DNA of 64,000 nucleotides from Acanthochromis polyacanthus (GCF_021347895.1 NC_067131.1:4740653-4804652); one strand, 5' to 3'. Shown: positions 11,623-23,879, counted from the first letter of the stretch. Numbers and translations: made by a program. Notes: generated by a model not told the origin, from the sequence alone.

Positions 11623-11689
11623 TTATTCTGCGACATCCACTGCTATTTGAAAAATGAGATCGATCGACGGTAGATTTGTAGAAGGACCG

Positions 11690-11895
11690 CAGTCATGTGA
11701 TCGTCAGCAGCACCACGTCTTTTTGTTGTTTTTTGGCTCATTTTCTGTCATTTTCAACCTTTTTGTGATTTTTATCTTTACTTTTTTGTCCATTTTATTT
11801 GTTTTTGTTGGTTTATTGTCTTGTCATTTCTAATCTCTTTTTTGCAATTTTTTCATCCTATTTTTTTATTTTCAGTCTTTTTGCTGTGATGATGC
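11690..11895. repeat. T-rich TTTTTGTC-type low-complexity DNA
   Basis: Words such as TTTTTTGTCCATTTTATTTG and CTTTTTTGCAATTTTTTCATCC resemble the minisatellite vocabulary at 1-500 (complemented) and 42.7-43.5 kb. No clear period is visible. Confidence 0.4.
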
Positions 11896-11909
11896 AGAAA
11901 TCTTTAACA

Positions 11910-12062
11910 AATCCGTGGATCCAGACTATGAGCCGCATCACTGCCAAAATCTAATCACTTGCTCCTTGTGTCATTTCTGACCTTCTCTGAAAATTTCATC
12001 CAAATTGGTTGTTCTGTCTTTGAGTAATGTTGCTAACAGACAGACAGACAGACAGACAAACT
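11910..12062 (-). repeat. Family B copy, inverted, with (ACAG)n
   Basis: Read on the minus strand it matches 7354-7545: a GTCT tract, then 'GTTAGCAACATTACTCAAAGAC', 'GGATGAAATTTTCAGAGAAGG', and GGCAGTGATGCGGCTCATAG. The (ACAG)n tract is at about 12036-12058. Confidence 0.7.
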
Positions 12063-12650
12063 CTGTTTACTGAGGGAACAAATCAAGCATGAAGTTCACT
12101 TTTCTACATTTTTATCTTGTACTTCATCAAACTCTCTTTGTCTTTATCAGACGTTTTGTCAGTTCTGTGTTTTCTAATGTTTCCCTGCTGCTGCTGGGTC
12201 AACATCAGGACATGTTCCTCGCTCTTTAATTCCCATGAAAACGCACATATCAGCATCATATATGTTGCAGGAGTCATGTTTCTGCTGCCTGTCAGACTGG
12301 TCAGCTGTCAGTAACGAGGTGTGTGATTCGTCTCTGAAACAAAAGGGTGAAAGATGAGATCAGGCAGCCTTCCTCCAGCAGAGAAGGAAAAAAAAGGCGT
12401 TTTATTAAATCAGATCTCCAGTTTATGCTCTGTTTGCAGCACAATGGCTGGTGTCCCCTGGAGGAGCTGGCTGGCTGGCATTTCCTGCCCTGGGACGGCC
12501 CTGTCCAGATTAGAGGAAATGGATTTAATGGCTTTGGTTTAATGGCTCATAAGACGACATCCACTGTGGATACTTCCCTCCCTTTCCGCTCTCTTTTCTG
12601 CTTTTTCTCTGCTCTGGCCTCCTTTTATTGATGTTTAATCAAGTTTTCTT
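12063..12650. other. Unassigned unique DNA
   Basis: 12420-12560 is a compact single-copy block with TGGATTTAATGGC-type text and could be regulatory. Short plus-strand frames there show no known protein. Confidence 0.35.
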
Positions 12651-12654
12651 TATT

Positions 12655-14130
12655 TTACACAGAATTTCGTGTTTTTTATAAAATGTGATCAGTGCAAACA
12701 GCTTTTTTTTGGCAAATTTTCAGGGAAAAATTGCGAATTTAAGCACAGGTTTGGTTAATTTTCCCATTAGGCAGTCGGAAAATGCAACAGTTTTCACCGT
12801 TTTTGTTTTTTTTTTGAGGATTTTTCCTTTTTTTAATGCATTTTATCATGTTTTCTTGATTATTATGCAGAGTCTTTTGAGGTTTTTAATAAATTTTATT
12901 ACTGGAACCATTTTATTTTTGGGAAATTTGTCGATTTAAAGGGAAAAAAATGCACATTATAGTATAGATTTGCAATCTGAGTGTTTTATTTTTGGCATAT
13001 TTTGCGATTTTTAAGGAAAAATTGCACATTTCACGATATATTTCACAATATGGTTTCAGCTATGTCAGCAAATTCTAATTATTAAACAAAAAAATGAACA
13101 GATTAAACCTCAGAACACCAAAACCAGAGGATTGTTCAACTTTCCGACGGTCCTTGAACTCATGTGTGATTAACCATGAGACATGTAAAGTGATCTTTTT
13201 TTTTCCAGGAAAAATCACAAATTTAAACTCAGAACGTAGAAAACCCCACCATTCTTTGTGTTTTTATAGTTTTTGATTCTGGTAAATGACCTATTTTAGC
13301 AGTTTTTGGAAAGATAACGTGCTTTTTAAAGGTCCAGAGGATCATTCTGCTGATTTTTTGGCTCAAATTAATTGGATATGCTCACTTGCAAGGAGAAAAT
13401 ATTGACATTTTAGTTGCAGAAACCCCAGAAACATAGTACATTTGAGGGGAAAAGACATTTCAGCTGTTAATATTATCATTTCATTAAAACTGCCTAATTA
13501 AATCACATTTTTCTGTCCCCTTGCCTGCTTTTCTTTCCATCTTGTCGTGTTTTTTGTGCTATTTTCCACAGAATTTGAGCTTTTTTTCTAAATCTGTTTC
13601 CACCAAATGGTTGTTTTTTTGACAAATTTTATAATTTTTACATCTTGTCTTCCCAAAAATTGCAGAAAACAGAACCCTGAACCCCAAAACCAGAGATTTT
13701 TCAACTTTCCGACAGTCCTTGAACTCATCATGTATGATTAACCATGAGGCATGTAGAGCTAAGTGATTTTTTTTTTTTCAGGAAAATTACAAATTTAAGG
13801 TCAGAAAGCAGAAAACTCAACCATTCTTTCTGTTTTTATAGGTTTTGGCTCTGGTAAATGGTGTGAGTTTTGGCTATTTTTGCAAAGATAAGATGCTTTT
13901 TAAACCCACTTACAGGTTTTAAGGGTCCTGTTAATTTCTTGGCTCAAAATAACTAGATATGCTCAATTAAGAAAGGAAAATATTGACATTTTCATGCAGA
14001 AACTCCAGAAGCATAGTACATTTGATGGAAAAGTAATACAATTAAGTAGAAGATGGTTAATTAGAGTGCATTTTTCTGTCTTCTCGCCTGCTTTTCTTTC
14101 TATCTTATCATGTTTTTTCTGCGTTGTTTT
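12655..14130. repeat. Family A region with a 565-bp tandem duplication
   Basis: Two long units start near 13094 and 13660. Markers: 'CCAAAACCAGAG' at about 13117 and 13682, 'TTTCCGAC-GTCCTTGAACTCAT' in both, 'GAAAATATTGACATTTT' in both, and 'GCCTGCTTTTCTTTC-ATCTT' near 13525 and 14085. The blocks 'AACCTCAGAACACCAAAACC' and 'AACCCTGAACCCCAAAACC' match the terminus of family A (CCCTCTGAACTCCAAAAACC). 12655-13090 has further diverged pieces. Confidence 0.7.
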
Positions 14131-14831
14131 GCACCAGATACTGTCGAGGGATGCTGTGCAGATATGATGCTTCTTCAGTCTTGGCTTTAATAGAGAGACG
14201 GGGCGCGGATCGATAGCAGCGGTAAGCTAACACCTACAGCCTCGGGCCCAGCAGGGTGTTTAATTAACTGGATCCGCTGCACACAAACACAGAGACATGT
14301 TGCGTAAAAGCAGCTCAGAGCGGGAAAACCGGCCAGTATTTTAGGAGGCGGGGGGCATAAATGTGAACATCCAGTTTGGAGCGGCGGTTTTTGAAGCTGC
14401 TCTGGTTCCCGGAGGGTTCAGCCAGGAAACACATCCTCGTGTTTGCTCGGTGTGAAAGTGTAAAGGCAGCAGTGATGCCGAGGGAAAAAAAAACGCTTCT
14501 CAAATGTGCATAAGAAGCAACTGTGCTGGTAGAAGAAGCAGCAGGAAGGGGAGGAACAATACTGTAAAACATGATGAATAAACCGTGTATGTGTGGAGCT
14601 GGAGGTGCGTCTCTGCAGCATGTGAGGAATCTGAATGTGAGCTTCAGTTTTCTGGGGCTCTGTTAAAGCTCCACACAGATACACGGCAGATAGGAGTCAG
14701 ACTGTCAACGCTCGGGTCAGGGGTCCTCGCAAGGACAAAACACACCTCAGAAAATATACCGGAGAGCACAGCAGAAAACAGATGTTCCCCCGCCGCTGGT
14801 TCCTTATTTATTAATGTGACGATTTTATAGT
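14131..14831. other. Unassigned unique DNA
   Basis: 14185-14290 is GC-rich with GTGTTTAATTAACTGG and might be regulatory. Overlapping frames on both strands (14315-14889) show no recognisable protein. Confidence 0.35.
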
Positions 14832-14835
14832 TTAA

Positions 14836-16040
14836 CCCTCCCATCCCCAGGCAGCACTTTCTGGGTGTTTTTATCCACTGTGGGCTCATTTTTCACTGCA
14901 ATATAAAATCCTGCACCTCTGTGGAGACAGAACAGCCAGGGCTAGAAGTAGAGAGAACTCAGAAGTGTATTCTGTGCAGAAAATCGTAAATATAACGTCA
15001 TAAATCACAAAAAAGCACAAAGCAAAAGCTGAATGTCTTTGTTTTTAAATTTGCAAAAATGTTTAAATGTGGACTTAACATGTATGACATTTTTCTGTGT
15101 TCTCACAGCTCTTAGCAATGCTAGAAAAATAAAATAGTGGCTTTATTTACTATAGATATTTCACTACTTGCATTTCCTCCATAGGCGCTCTGTACACTGC
15201 CTGCAGTTCAGCTGGAAAGTTGCAGATTTTTTGTCAGGTGACTGTTGGTCACAGCTGAGTGGATCATGGCTCTATGGCTGCAACAAGAAGCAAAGAATTT
15301 TAGTTTTTTTACAGAACGTGGTTATTGGGAAAACGTGGATTTTTGGCATTTTTTTTAAATGAGACTTATAGAATAAAGTGATTTTTTTTAAGCTTAGATT
15401 TGGGTCCTTTTCCTGTTAGACAGTCAGAATGTTGACAATCCCACTGTTCTTTCTGTTTTTATCAGTTATAGCTCTAAAAAAATTGCCTAACTTTGGCATG
15501 TTTTTAAGAAGATACCATACTTTTCAAACCCACTGGCATATTTAGCGATTTAATTTGTTCATTTTCTGGTTCAAAATACTTCATGAAACAGTCAAATATG
15601 CTCGCTGTGAACAAGAGAATATTGAAATCTTTGATGTAGAAACTACAGAAATGTAGAGCAATTGAAGGAGAAGGTCATTTTAGCTACAAATATTCATACT
15701 TTTCACAAGGATGATACAAAAAAGTGACTTTTTTTTCAAGGAAAACTCGCGATTTTCAGCTTAGATTTTTCCGTTTTACAGTCAAAAAGCTGAAAATTCC
15801 ACTATTCTCTCTGTTTTCACCATTTATAGTTCTAATAAATGGTGTAATTCTGCCAACTTCAAAAAAAGACACCATGCTTTTCGACTCCCGCCAGTGAAAA
15901 TAGGTTGAAATGCTCGTCATAAATAAGGAAAATATTCATATTTTAGATGCAGGAACTGTAGAAATGTACGACAATTGCTGGAAAAGGTCATTTTAGCTGT
16001 AAATATTAATACATTTTCACCAGGATGGTGAAATCAGAGG
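14836..16040 (-). repeat. Family A copy with internal tandem units of about 330 bp
   Basis: Begins at TTAA (14832-14835) followed by CCCTCCCATCCCC, which corresponds to the 57.7-kb terminus. It continues with 'CTGCAATATAAAATCCTGCACCTCTGTGGAGACAG', the block shared by all copies. From about 15370 two units of about 330 bp repeat 'GTGATTTTTTT', 'AATTCCACTATTCT-TCTGTTTT', 'GAAAATATT' and 'AAGGTCATTTTAGCT-AAATATT'. The far terminus is not evident. Confidence 0.65.
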
Positions 16041-16840
16041 GCAGAGCACAGGGGTGTGTCTATTTTTCTGGTCAGTTTACATGTCGTAAGTGCATTTTCT
16101 TCATATAATTTACACAAAATGTTCACAATAAAACCCTCAAACCAGGCAGAACATCAAATATAATGTTCCATATTTGTGCGTTTACTCCTCGTTTCTCACA
16201 GATCTTATCAGAGGTCGCGTAAACGTGGACTTTTTTGTAAAGTCAGAATCAAACGGCCTGGTGTTAATGATGCTCCGTTAGCTGATAGACAGCGACCTGG
16301 GACGACAACAGGCTCTTAATTAAACGTAGACACAATAACGACACGCGACCGTCCAGGAGAACAGGCAGCGGGACAGTTAATAAAGACAACCCTGGGGTTT
16401 TTTACTAATGAGAAGGATAATTACATGGCAGCAGCACACGGAGGTCAGCGAGGGGACACACATGCTGGTTTCTCCAGAGCTCGTCGTCTTCTTCTGTCTC
16501 CGGTTCTCCTCAGGTTCCGTGTTATTCCAGTGTCTGCTCGTGTTAGAGGAAGCCGGCGTGGGCAGTCTGTCTGCTGCGTTCCCTCCGTGATGCTGTACAG
16601 TGTGCGCTGTCTGGGTTATCTGTTTAGACTGTTTGTTTAGCTGCAGAAAGCCTGGCGGGGCTGCGATGGTGAGCCACCGAGCTGAGGCCTGACGCTCCGC
16701 ATCGCTTCGTTTGGTGCCGAAATACATCCCAGAGTAAAGAGATAACATCTGTGTGGCGGTTTGGCAGCTGTGCATTGATTAGCCAGACTAAACACGAGCA
16801 GAAATTAGCACTCTGGATGTTTTTCCAACTGGAATATTTG
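16041..16840. other. Unassigned unique DNA
   Basis: 16370-16780 supports frames on both strands (132 codons on minus at 16377-16775) without recognisable similarity. No repeats seen. Confidence 0.4.
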
Positions 16841-17240
16841 TATTTTGATGCTGCCATGTTTCATTTTGACTCTGCAAAGATGTTTCACCGTGCTGGATGC
16901 ATCTTTAGACATTTGCTCCAGATGTTTTTACAGTAATATTTGTATTTTCATACTGTCGTATTTAATTTGCATTGTTTACAACTCCATTTTTGCGTGTATC
17001 TTCAGGAATTTGCTCTTCTGCAGGTGGTTTTTGAGCCATGCTGCATTCATTTTTTTTTGATTAAGCATGTTTTGTTTTGCTTTTTAACTCGGTTGTCGTC
17101 TGTTACCGGATGCAAAAAGTCTGTATTTTTGTTGCGTGACTCTTGGTTAAATCTGAATCATTAATGACTTCACTGTTGCTCAAAAGAATCCGCTTAGAGA
17201 GAACTGTTTATTTTAGTGATTAGTTTAAATGGAACATGTA
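16840..17240 (-). repeat. Family A fragment
   Basis: Shares 'AAAGATGTTTCACCGTGCTGGATGCATCTTT-GACATTTGCT' and 'TTTTTGAGCCATGCTGCATT' style blocks with 57.98-58.07 kb and 53.52-53.61 kb. Confidence 0.6.
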
Positions 17241-18590
17241 GAATAAAAAGGTTGGACTAAACACGAGCATGCGGCCTTGCAGGAATTAGCACGTTTAATA
17301 TTTTCCTGCGGTGATATTTGTATTTTGCTGCTGCCAGAGGGTTTGTCATGAATACTCGTGATGGCAGCTCCAAAGAATGCAGAAGCTCAGTGTATCCTCT
17401 CCTGTCCTAAATATTCTTTGAGCAGGGATTAGAGGCAGAGGCAGTCCTGCTAAATGTGTAGCAGCTGAAGCGAGTCACAGTTTACTGACTTTTATTCTGA
17501 ATTCCTGGGTTAATTCTGGTAATGGGCTACGGTTCACAGCCAGCGGAGGCAGCGAGAGGACACGGCCATCATTATATCAGCTTCACAAATGATGCATAGG
17601 GGTTGAGACGCTGGTAAATAACGTCCCCATAGGGGTGCTGCATTCAAAGCACCGGCTGAAACTTCAGTCGGATCAAAGACGTTTGCTTTACAGCCCAATT
17701 ACACAGCAAAGATAAAAACTCCCCATAAAAAACTTCCCACATGTCTGAACAACATGCATGGCAAACCAAAAAAAACAAAAAAAAGACAGAAAAAGTTTTG
17801 CAGATTGAGCTGGTTCATAATTAAAGCGGTTTCCGTGACAACCACGTCATCACTCAGCACCTGATGAAAAGAATCCCGTCAACCCGAACACACCGGCTGT
17901 CGATGCAGGTTCATGCTTTTAATTTGGAAGTGAAATAAGCCAAATATGTCATGTTGCTGCCAGCGCTTCATTAATAGTTATGCCTCAGTGCGATTATTTA
18001 TTCACTCTTTGTGCTGCGTATCCGTGAAGACTTAAATATTTTAGCTTTTAACAAGAAGAATGTTTAAAGAAAGTTCAGTCAGACAGAAGGTCGTCTCATT
18101 TAGCCGCTCAAACAATCCTCACTTAGACACATTAGCTTTAGGCAAACTGAAGCCTGAAACTTTTATTTAGTGGACTACAGACTCACAGCTGTCCATTCTG
18201 TTATCTGGAAGTTCATTTTAACCCTACAGACATCTCTAAATTGACTTTAGTGCAGAACAGGGAAGTTTTAGTGCCATAAGTCATTAATATAAGTGAAAAA
18301 CAGGAGGTAAAATTCTTTATTTGAATAAATTTAGTCAATTAAACTGGATTAAATGTGTGCCCACAGGTGTTATTAATACTAGAAAACATGGCGGCTCTGC
18401 ATTCTGTGAGTATTTATCTACATCTGTGCAACCTCTACTAACTGATAATAAGAATGTTATTTATAAAAGTGCTGTACACAAAATAAAAACAGTTAAAACG
18501 GACAAACAATAAAAACAGAACAATAAAAAAGACATCAGTAAAACAAACAATTTAAGATTCATATGTAAAAGAAAATAAGTGGCTCATTTT
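17241..18590. other. Unassigned DNA
   Basis: 17340-17960 is single-copy and contains ATTA/TAAT cores, so it may hold regulatory DNA. 18170-18560 is AT-rich. No gene seen. Confidence 0.35.
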
Positions 18591-18594
18591 CAGC

Positions 18595-18985
18595 CTCTAG
18601 AGAGATGTTTCACCGTGCTGAATGTATCATACTGTTTGGATAATACAGAAAAGTTGACATGCACTCATTAATTTTCCTGCAGAACATGCACATCACACAT
18701 GGCTAATTGAAAGGCTTGCTAAAAGCTAAAAATCTGAGGATTTTTTCTGCTTTTATAGTTTGTCTGTATTACAAACGGTGTAATTTTGGTGATTTTTTTT
18801 TCTTACCAAATACCCTTGTGTACTGAGGTTTATAGGGTCTTAATAAGAAGTCATTTCCTGTCGTTCATTTTTGCACAATATAAGAAAATCCACACACTGG
18901 ATGTAAAGCTTTGTACGCAACAAAATTCGACAGGTATAATTAGAAGCCTCCACTAGGAGAATAAAGCTGAAGTTTAATTGTCATT
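18595..18985 (-). repeat. Family A fragment
   Basis: Contains 'GAGATGTTTCACCGTGCTGAATGTATCAT', then 'AAAAATCTGAGGATTTTTTCTGCTTTTATAGTTTGTCTG' and 'GTGTAATTTTGGTGATTTTTTTT'. These blocks also occur in this order at 58.3-58.4 kb. Confidence 0.6.
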
Positions 18986-19507
18986 TTCACTGCCAGAGTC
19001 TGAACAGAGGAACATTTCAAGCCTGATTTAGCACCAAAATGATCAGTGAACAGTTTCCCTGTCGTCAGAAAATGAACCAGGCGGTAGTTTTGTTTCGAGC
19101 AGAAAGGGCCATAGCGTCAAACTCATTTAAATGTGGTGCGATCTGTTTGAGTTGGCCCCGTTTTAATAAGTTAAACAAGATCTGTGTGCGATTGTTGCTG
19201 CCTGGATGTTGGCTTTGTTCCGCTTTAAATTCACGGATGATCTGTTCTGTGATTTAGATCTGGAATGTAACTAGTTATCGTCGTCCTGCAGCGTTGCAGG
19301 TCCTTCCCTGAACGTCGTCAGACTGCTGGAAGATAAAACAGGCGCTTCGTGTGGTTTTGCTGCTTGATGTGGTGAACTAGATCTAGACTGAGGTGTTGCT
19401 GCTGCAGCTTTCATCGAGGATTACATCTCATTGCAGCTTGTGGTGATAAAACGTTGTTGTTGTTGTTGTTGTTGTTGTTCAGCTTCTGCTCTGATGTCAC
19501 ATTTTCA
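18986..19507. other. Unassigned DNA
   Basis: Apart from the GTT tract at 19453-19479 nothing is recognised. A 72-codon frame at 19039-19257 has no known similarity. Confidence 0.4.
19453..19479. repeat. (GTT)9 microsatellite
   Basis: Nine uninterrupted GTT units. Confidence 0.97.
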
Positions 19508-20599
19508 CTGAAGCTGCAACTTTTAATCGACTGCTGGTCAACTAATCTGCTCATTCATTCCTCAGTTTTGGTGCTTTTTGTGCGAAAAAAAAAGTCTAAA
19601 TTGTCTGATTCTGACTTCTTAAACTACATTTTTTTGTCATTTATTTGATTGTCTTTGACAGTAAACTGTGTTTTGGGGGGTTTTCAACAGAAAAAAGGCA
19701 TTGAGGATGTTATCTTGGGCTTTTGGAATTATTAATTGAATTTTTTTTTACATTTTATTGTCCAAAAACCGACCAAATAATGAGAAAATAATCAACAGTG
19801 TACAACTAATTACTTGTCAACGACTACTTTATTGATCAATTGACTATTGTGAGTGATTTTTAAAAAAAAGAAAAATCTAAATTCTCTTATTTTAGCTTCA
19901 TATAGGTGAATATTTTCTACTTTTTTGCTTCTTTATGACAATAAACTGTATTATTTGAGGTTGTGGCCAAAGAAAAGACATTTCAGGACATCATTTTGGG
20001 TTTTTAGAGAATGTTAATTATTTTTTTGACATTTTACAGACCCAAATCTAACCAAACACTGACAAAATAATTGACACTGTGATTGATTACGTGTCAACAG
20101 CTACTTTGCTGATAAGCTAGCTACTTTAAGTGATTTTAAACAGAAAAAATAGTCTGAATTCTCTCATTACAGCTTCTTAAATGTGTTTTTTGTTCAGATT
20201 TCTTTCCTTCTTTATGACAGTAAACAGATTTGTGAGGGGATTTCTGGATATTGTCTTGGCTTTTTTAAATATCCATTGAAATTTTTCATAGTTTATCGAC
20301 AAAACGACGAACCGAACATCTACAATCCATTACTTGTTGTTTGGCTAACCAGTTACTGATATATTTTAACAAAAAAACGTCTAAATCCTCTGACGTCAGC
20401 TTCTTAAATGTGAATATTTTGCTAGATTTTTTAATTTTCTATGACAGTAAGCTGAATTTTTGGGGGGTTGAATTAAGACTTTCAGACACACAATTAGCAT
20501 TTTTAATCTCTTTTTTTTTTTGACATTTTGCAGATAAAACAGCTAATTGATTGAAGAGAAAATAACCACCATTGGGAATAATCATAAATTTCAGCCCTA
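19508..20599. mobile_element. hAT-like element with about four internal tandem units
   Basis: The left edge (AGCTGCAACTTTTAATCGAC, near 19512) and the right edge (TTTCAGCCCTA, ending 20599) resemble the TAGGGCTGCAACTAA... termini of a hAT-type repeat known from many vertebrates. Inside, TGACAGTAAACTG or a variant recurs at about 19657, 19937, 20215 and 20442 (periods about 280, 278 and 227 bp). 'CTTCTTAAATGTG', 'GACATTTTACAGA' and 'GACAAAATAATTGACA' also recur. The superfamily call rests on terminal resemblance only. Confidence 0.5.
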
Positions 20600-21125
20600 A
20601 TATTCATTTTACAATGACTTTTTTGAAAAGAAATCACAAATATTGATGCTTAAGCTCATATTTAGTGCTTCAAATCAGCAGCTCCATCCTCCAAGTGTAT
20701 TGGATTTATCACATAAATCAGACGGATTAAACATATAAATCTAATTCAATTCGTGGTTCTTTTCCTATTTTTGATTTCAGCATCAATTCCAAAGCAGGAA
20801 AAACAGGCCTTGACTTGTGTTTGTGTCGGATTCGTGACGGAGCAGCGGGACTGAATAGCGACTGAATAGCGGGAATGAATGGCAGGCTCCCAGCATCCAG
20901 CACACCTCAGTGCAGCGCTAAAGCATTCAGGCAGCAGAGAACCCCTCTAGCTGTGATATTTTATTCAGCACAAACTGCCTGGTTTGAATTCCCAATCCTC
21001 TTAAGCAGAGGAGGGATACGGCCACAGTGGGATGCTTTTGCCTCTCAGCAACCGTGGCAAATGTATATCTCCAAAGTGTTTCTCCTGCAGAATGAGTGCA
21101 GAAGGTTTGGAGCTCCAGAATAGAG
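20600..21125. other. Unassigned DNA
   Basis: No repeat or gene recognised. An 82-codon frame at 20875-21123 shows no known domain. Confidence 0.4.
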
Positions 21126-21280
21126 GTTTGGGAAGCAAAATATCAGTATGCAGTCTTAACAACATATATCTTTGTGCAACTATATAGTGGAGCTTTCTGG
21201 ATGAGGCGTAAAACCTTTGTTGAAAGTAGACTAGATGTTTACCTCCACAACCCAAGCTAGGAATCCAGCTAATAAAACAG

Positions 21281-21630
21281 TTTCTAATCAGCGCATCTTT
21301 GCTGTTGATTTTTTTGCTCTTCCAGTTCACAACATATGTCATCTTAAAGTATTTCACCAAGTTAGAGGAAGATTATAGACAGAAACCCGACAAAACCCTT
21401 TGAACAGGACTTGGAAGCAACAAAAAAGAGGAAAAAAACTCACTTTTGTTGGGAAAAGCTAACCAGGCTCAGGGAGGGCGGCTGTCTGCCTCAACTGGTT
21501 AGGGTGAGGGGGGGGAAAGCAATATTAGAACAGCATAGAAGATAGAAAACAGACAAACAGCCCATCAGAGACCAATAAGCACTTAAGAAACACCTACAGA
21601 AAGGACAAAAGACAAACTAAAAGAGATAGA
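21281..21630 (-). repeat. Direct duplicate, copy 1
   Basis: Matches 22883-23228 from TTTCTAATCAGCGCATCTTT to the AAACTAAAAGAGATA end, roughly 85% alike by eye, including the AACTGGTTAGGGTGAGGG core. The two copies are 1.6 kb apart in the same orientation. Confidence 0.8.
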
Positions 21631-22339
21631 AAACTTTGTTGGAAGTGCTCATAAAGTCTCGGCTTATACCCCTGTAACTAAGGGATGGTTCTGGGTCAAG
21701 CTCAAATAACAAGCTTTATAAAAAAGAAAGGTTATAAGCCTAATGTGAAATGTAGAGAAGGTGTTTACCTTCACAACACAAACTAGGAAGCTGGTTCCAT
21801 AACACCTACCTCCTATTCTGCTTTTGGAAACTCAAGTTAACCTGCAGACGAAAAACAAAGTAGTGTGTGAAGAGAATTTGGTTCTAGATGGTCTTTAGGA
21901 TTCGATGGAACTGGGTCATGAAGTGTTCTGTTTTTTTTAAAAAAAAGGATTTCAACTTTAAATCTGGATGCTAATCCTGGTTCAAGAACCTTAAAGAGAA
22001 GTCCAGTTGCTTTTTACTGAAGCTTTAAGGCTTTGAGTCTGGATTTCGGACTGTATAGTGGGCGCTGCTCAGGAGCTTTTTGGACAAGACTTAAAACCTT
22101 TCTTGAAAGTAGACAAGATGTTTACCTCCTCAACCCAAACTAGGAAGCTGGTTCCACAACATCTACCTCCAGTTCTGATTTTTCTTCATTTTACGCCTCC
22201 TCATAACCAGTTGAGGTGGACGTCCACCCTCTCTGAGCCCGGTTCTGCTGGAGGTTTCTTCCTGCTATAGAGGAACTTTAACTTCTTGTGTTGATAAGTC
22301 CTGCTTGCTAGATAAAAGTTTGATTTAGAGGATTCTGAT

Positions 22340-22830
22340 TAATTCGTTTCCTGTACTGGACGGGTTTTGCAGCCAGTTTCCTCCCATATGTTGTCATATT
22401 TGACCCAAAGAGTTAGATCAGGGACGTGAATATCCAACACTGAGCGTCTTGACTCATCGTCCTCGAACATAAGGTGAGGAACTGAGTCATAGAAAAGCCA
22501 GCTGAGTCGACTCGACCATCTGATTCCTCCTGGACGTTTTCCAGCCACTCCCAGGCAGAAGACGGAGGAATTAGATGGTCCCATGTGGACCTGGGTGTGG
22601 TTCAGGATCCCCCAGAGGCTTCTTCTTTCTTTTGACTGCTGCCACTGTAACCTTCAGCTCTGGATAATCAGCAGAACACAATGGAAGGACAGATATTTGG
22701 ATGGATTCTGACATCTCCAAGAGTTCGGCCATATGGTTGAAATTAGCAGTGCAATAATAATAATGACTTTTTTTACCAGTGAGAAGTGATTTGTGTAAGT
22801 ACTGAGGCACGGTGGTACTTTGAGCCAAAT
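22340..22830 (-). other. Repeat-like segment with two minus-strand frames
   Basis: Minus-strand frames of 81 codons (22339-22584) and 85 codons (22571-22828) overlap by a few bases. I do not recognise a protein. Because the stretch lies inside the repeat composite, a decayed retroelement coding piece is possible but unproven. Confidence 0.25.
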
Positions 22831-22882
22831 GCTAATTTACAGGAAATTGCCCTTCTAATCGTGCAGCCAAAAAAGCAATCCG

Positions 22883-23228
22883 TTTCTAATCAACGTGTCT
22901 TCACTGTTGATTTTATTGCTCTTCCAGTTCACAACATATCTCGTCTCAAAGTATTTCACCGGGTTAATGGAAGATAATGGAGAGAAACCCAACAAAACCC
23001 TCTGAGCAGGACTTGGCAACAAAAAAAGAAAAAAAAAACTCACCTTTATTATGAAGAAACCTGCAGGCTCAGGGAGGGCGGATGTCTGCCTTAACTGGTC
23101 AGGGTGAGGGGAAAGCAGTGATAGAACAGGTTAACAGATAAAAAAAAAAGACAAACAACCCAAAAGAGACCAATAAACACTTCAGAAACACCTGTAAAAA
23201 GGACAAAACACAAACTAAAAGAGATACA
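22883..23228 (-). repeat. Direct duplicate, copy 2
   Basis: Second copy of the 21281-21630 sequence. It keeps the 'GTTCACAACATATCTCGTCTCAAAGTATTTCACC' tail region of the teleost repeat when read on minus. Confidence 0.8.
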
Positions 23229-23240
23229 AGATGCCTAGTT

Positions 23241-23875
23241 AGTGACTTGCAATGTTAGCATTGTGGGAAATATTTGTTTTCTAATCTTGAACAAGTAGTT
23301 TTTGTGCCTAAACTTAACCAAACAGCTTAAAATGAACCTTAGATTCAAGAATCATGCACTCAACATGATCCCCATTCTCCTCGGTTAAAGTCCTGTTGGT
23401 GAATTATGCTCTTTCAAAGTAAAAGCCTCCAGTATTGCTTTTCAGAGATAAAATGTGTTTCTTTCAAGACATAATGCAGTTTAATTGTATGGTAATGTAA
23501 TATTTGTGAGACAAGGTTGGAGATGTCCTTAATTTTGAACGTATTTGGCCATAAACCAGTATTTTTGGCCTGATGATGCCGAGGTCATCCTGAGGGTAGC
23601 AGGAACTTAATGGCCGGTCAGACATCATGAGGATCTGTCCTCTGCAGAAATCTAATAGCATTTTTTTTCCAGTATCTCTTTAGATATTTCAGCCAGGAAT
23701 AACTGACAGAGTAGCACCTTAATAACAGATCCGGTTTCTTTTTAATTGCAGAATCCAGCGCACAGACAAAAAGACGCTGTCCAACGACGACGGTATAATT
23801 TCACCGAATCAGTCTTGTAGAATAATGTAAAGTTGATCCTGGGCCATGGTGGCTGGAATTAATCATGTATTATGT
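23241..23875. other. Unassigned DNA
   Basis: No gene or repeat recognised. Confidence 0.4.
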
Positions 23876-23879
23876 GTAA

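Larger units (their letters stand above)
21130..23240. repeat. Composite block of teleost interspersed repeat pieces
   Basis: The core phrase ACCAGTTGAGG, then 'CCTGAGCC-GGTTCTGCTGGAGG', is on plus at 22205-22260 and on minus at 21465-21500 and 23065-23100. I recall this core from an abundant fish repeat whose tail reads 'GACATATGTTGTGAATTGGCGC'; the minus-strand copies keep that tail (ACATATGTTGTGAACTGGAAG). A 65-bp module, 'GATGTTTACCTCC-CAACCCAAACTAGGAAGCTGG', appears at 21220, 21752 and 22106. Confidence 0.7.
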
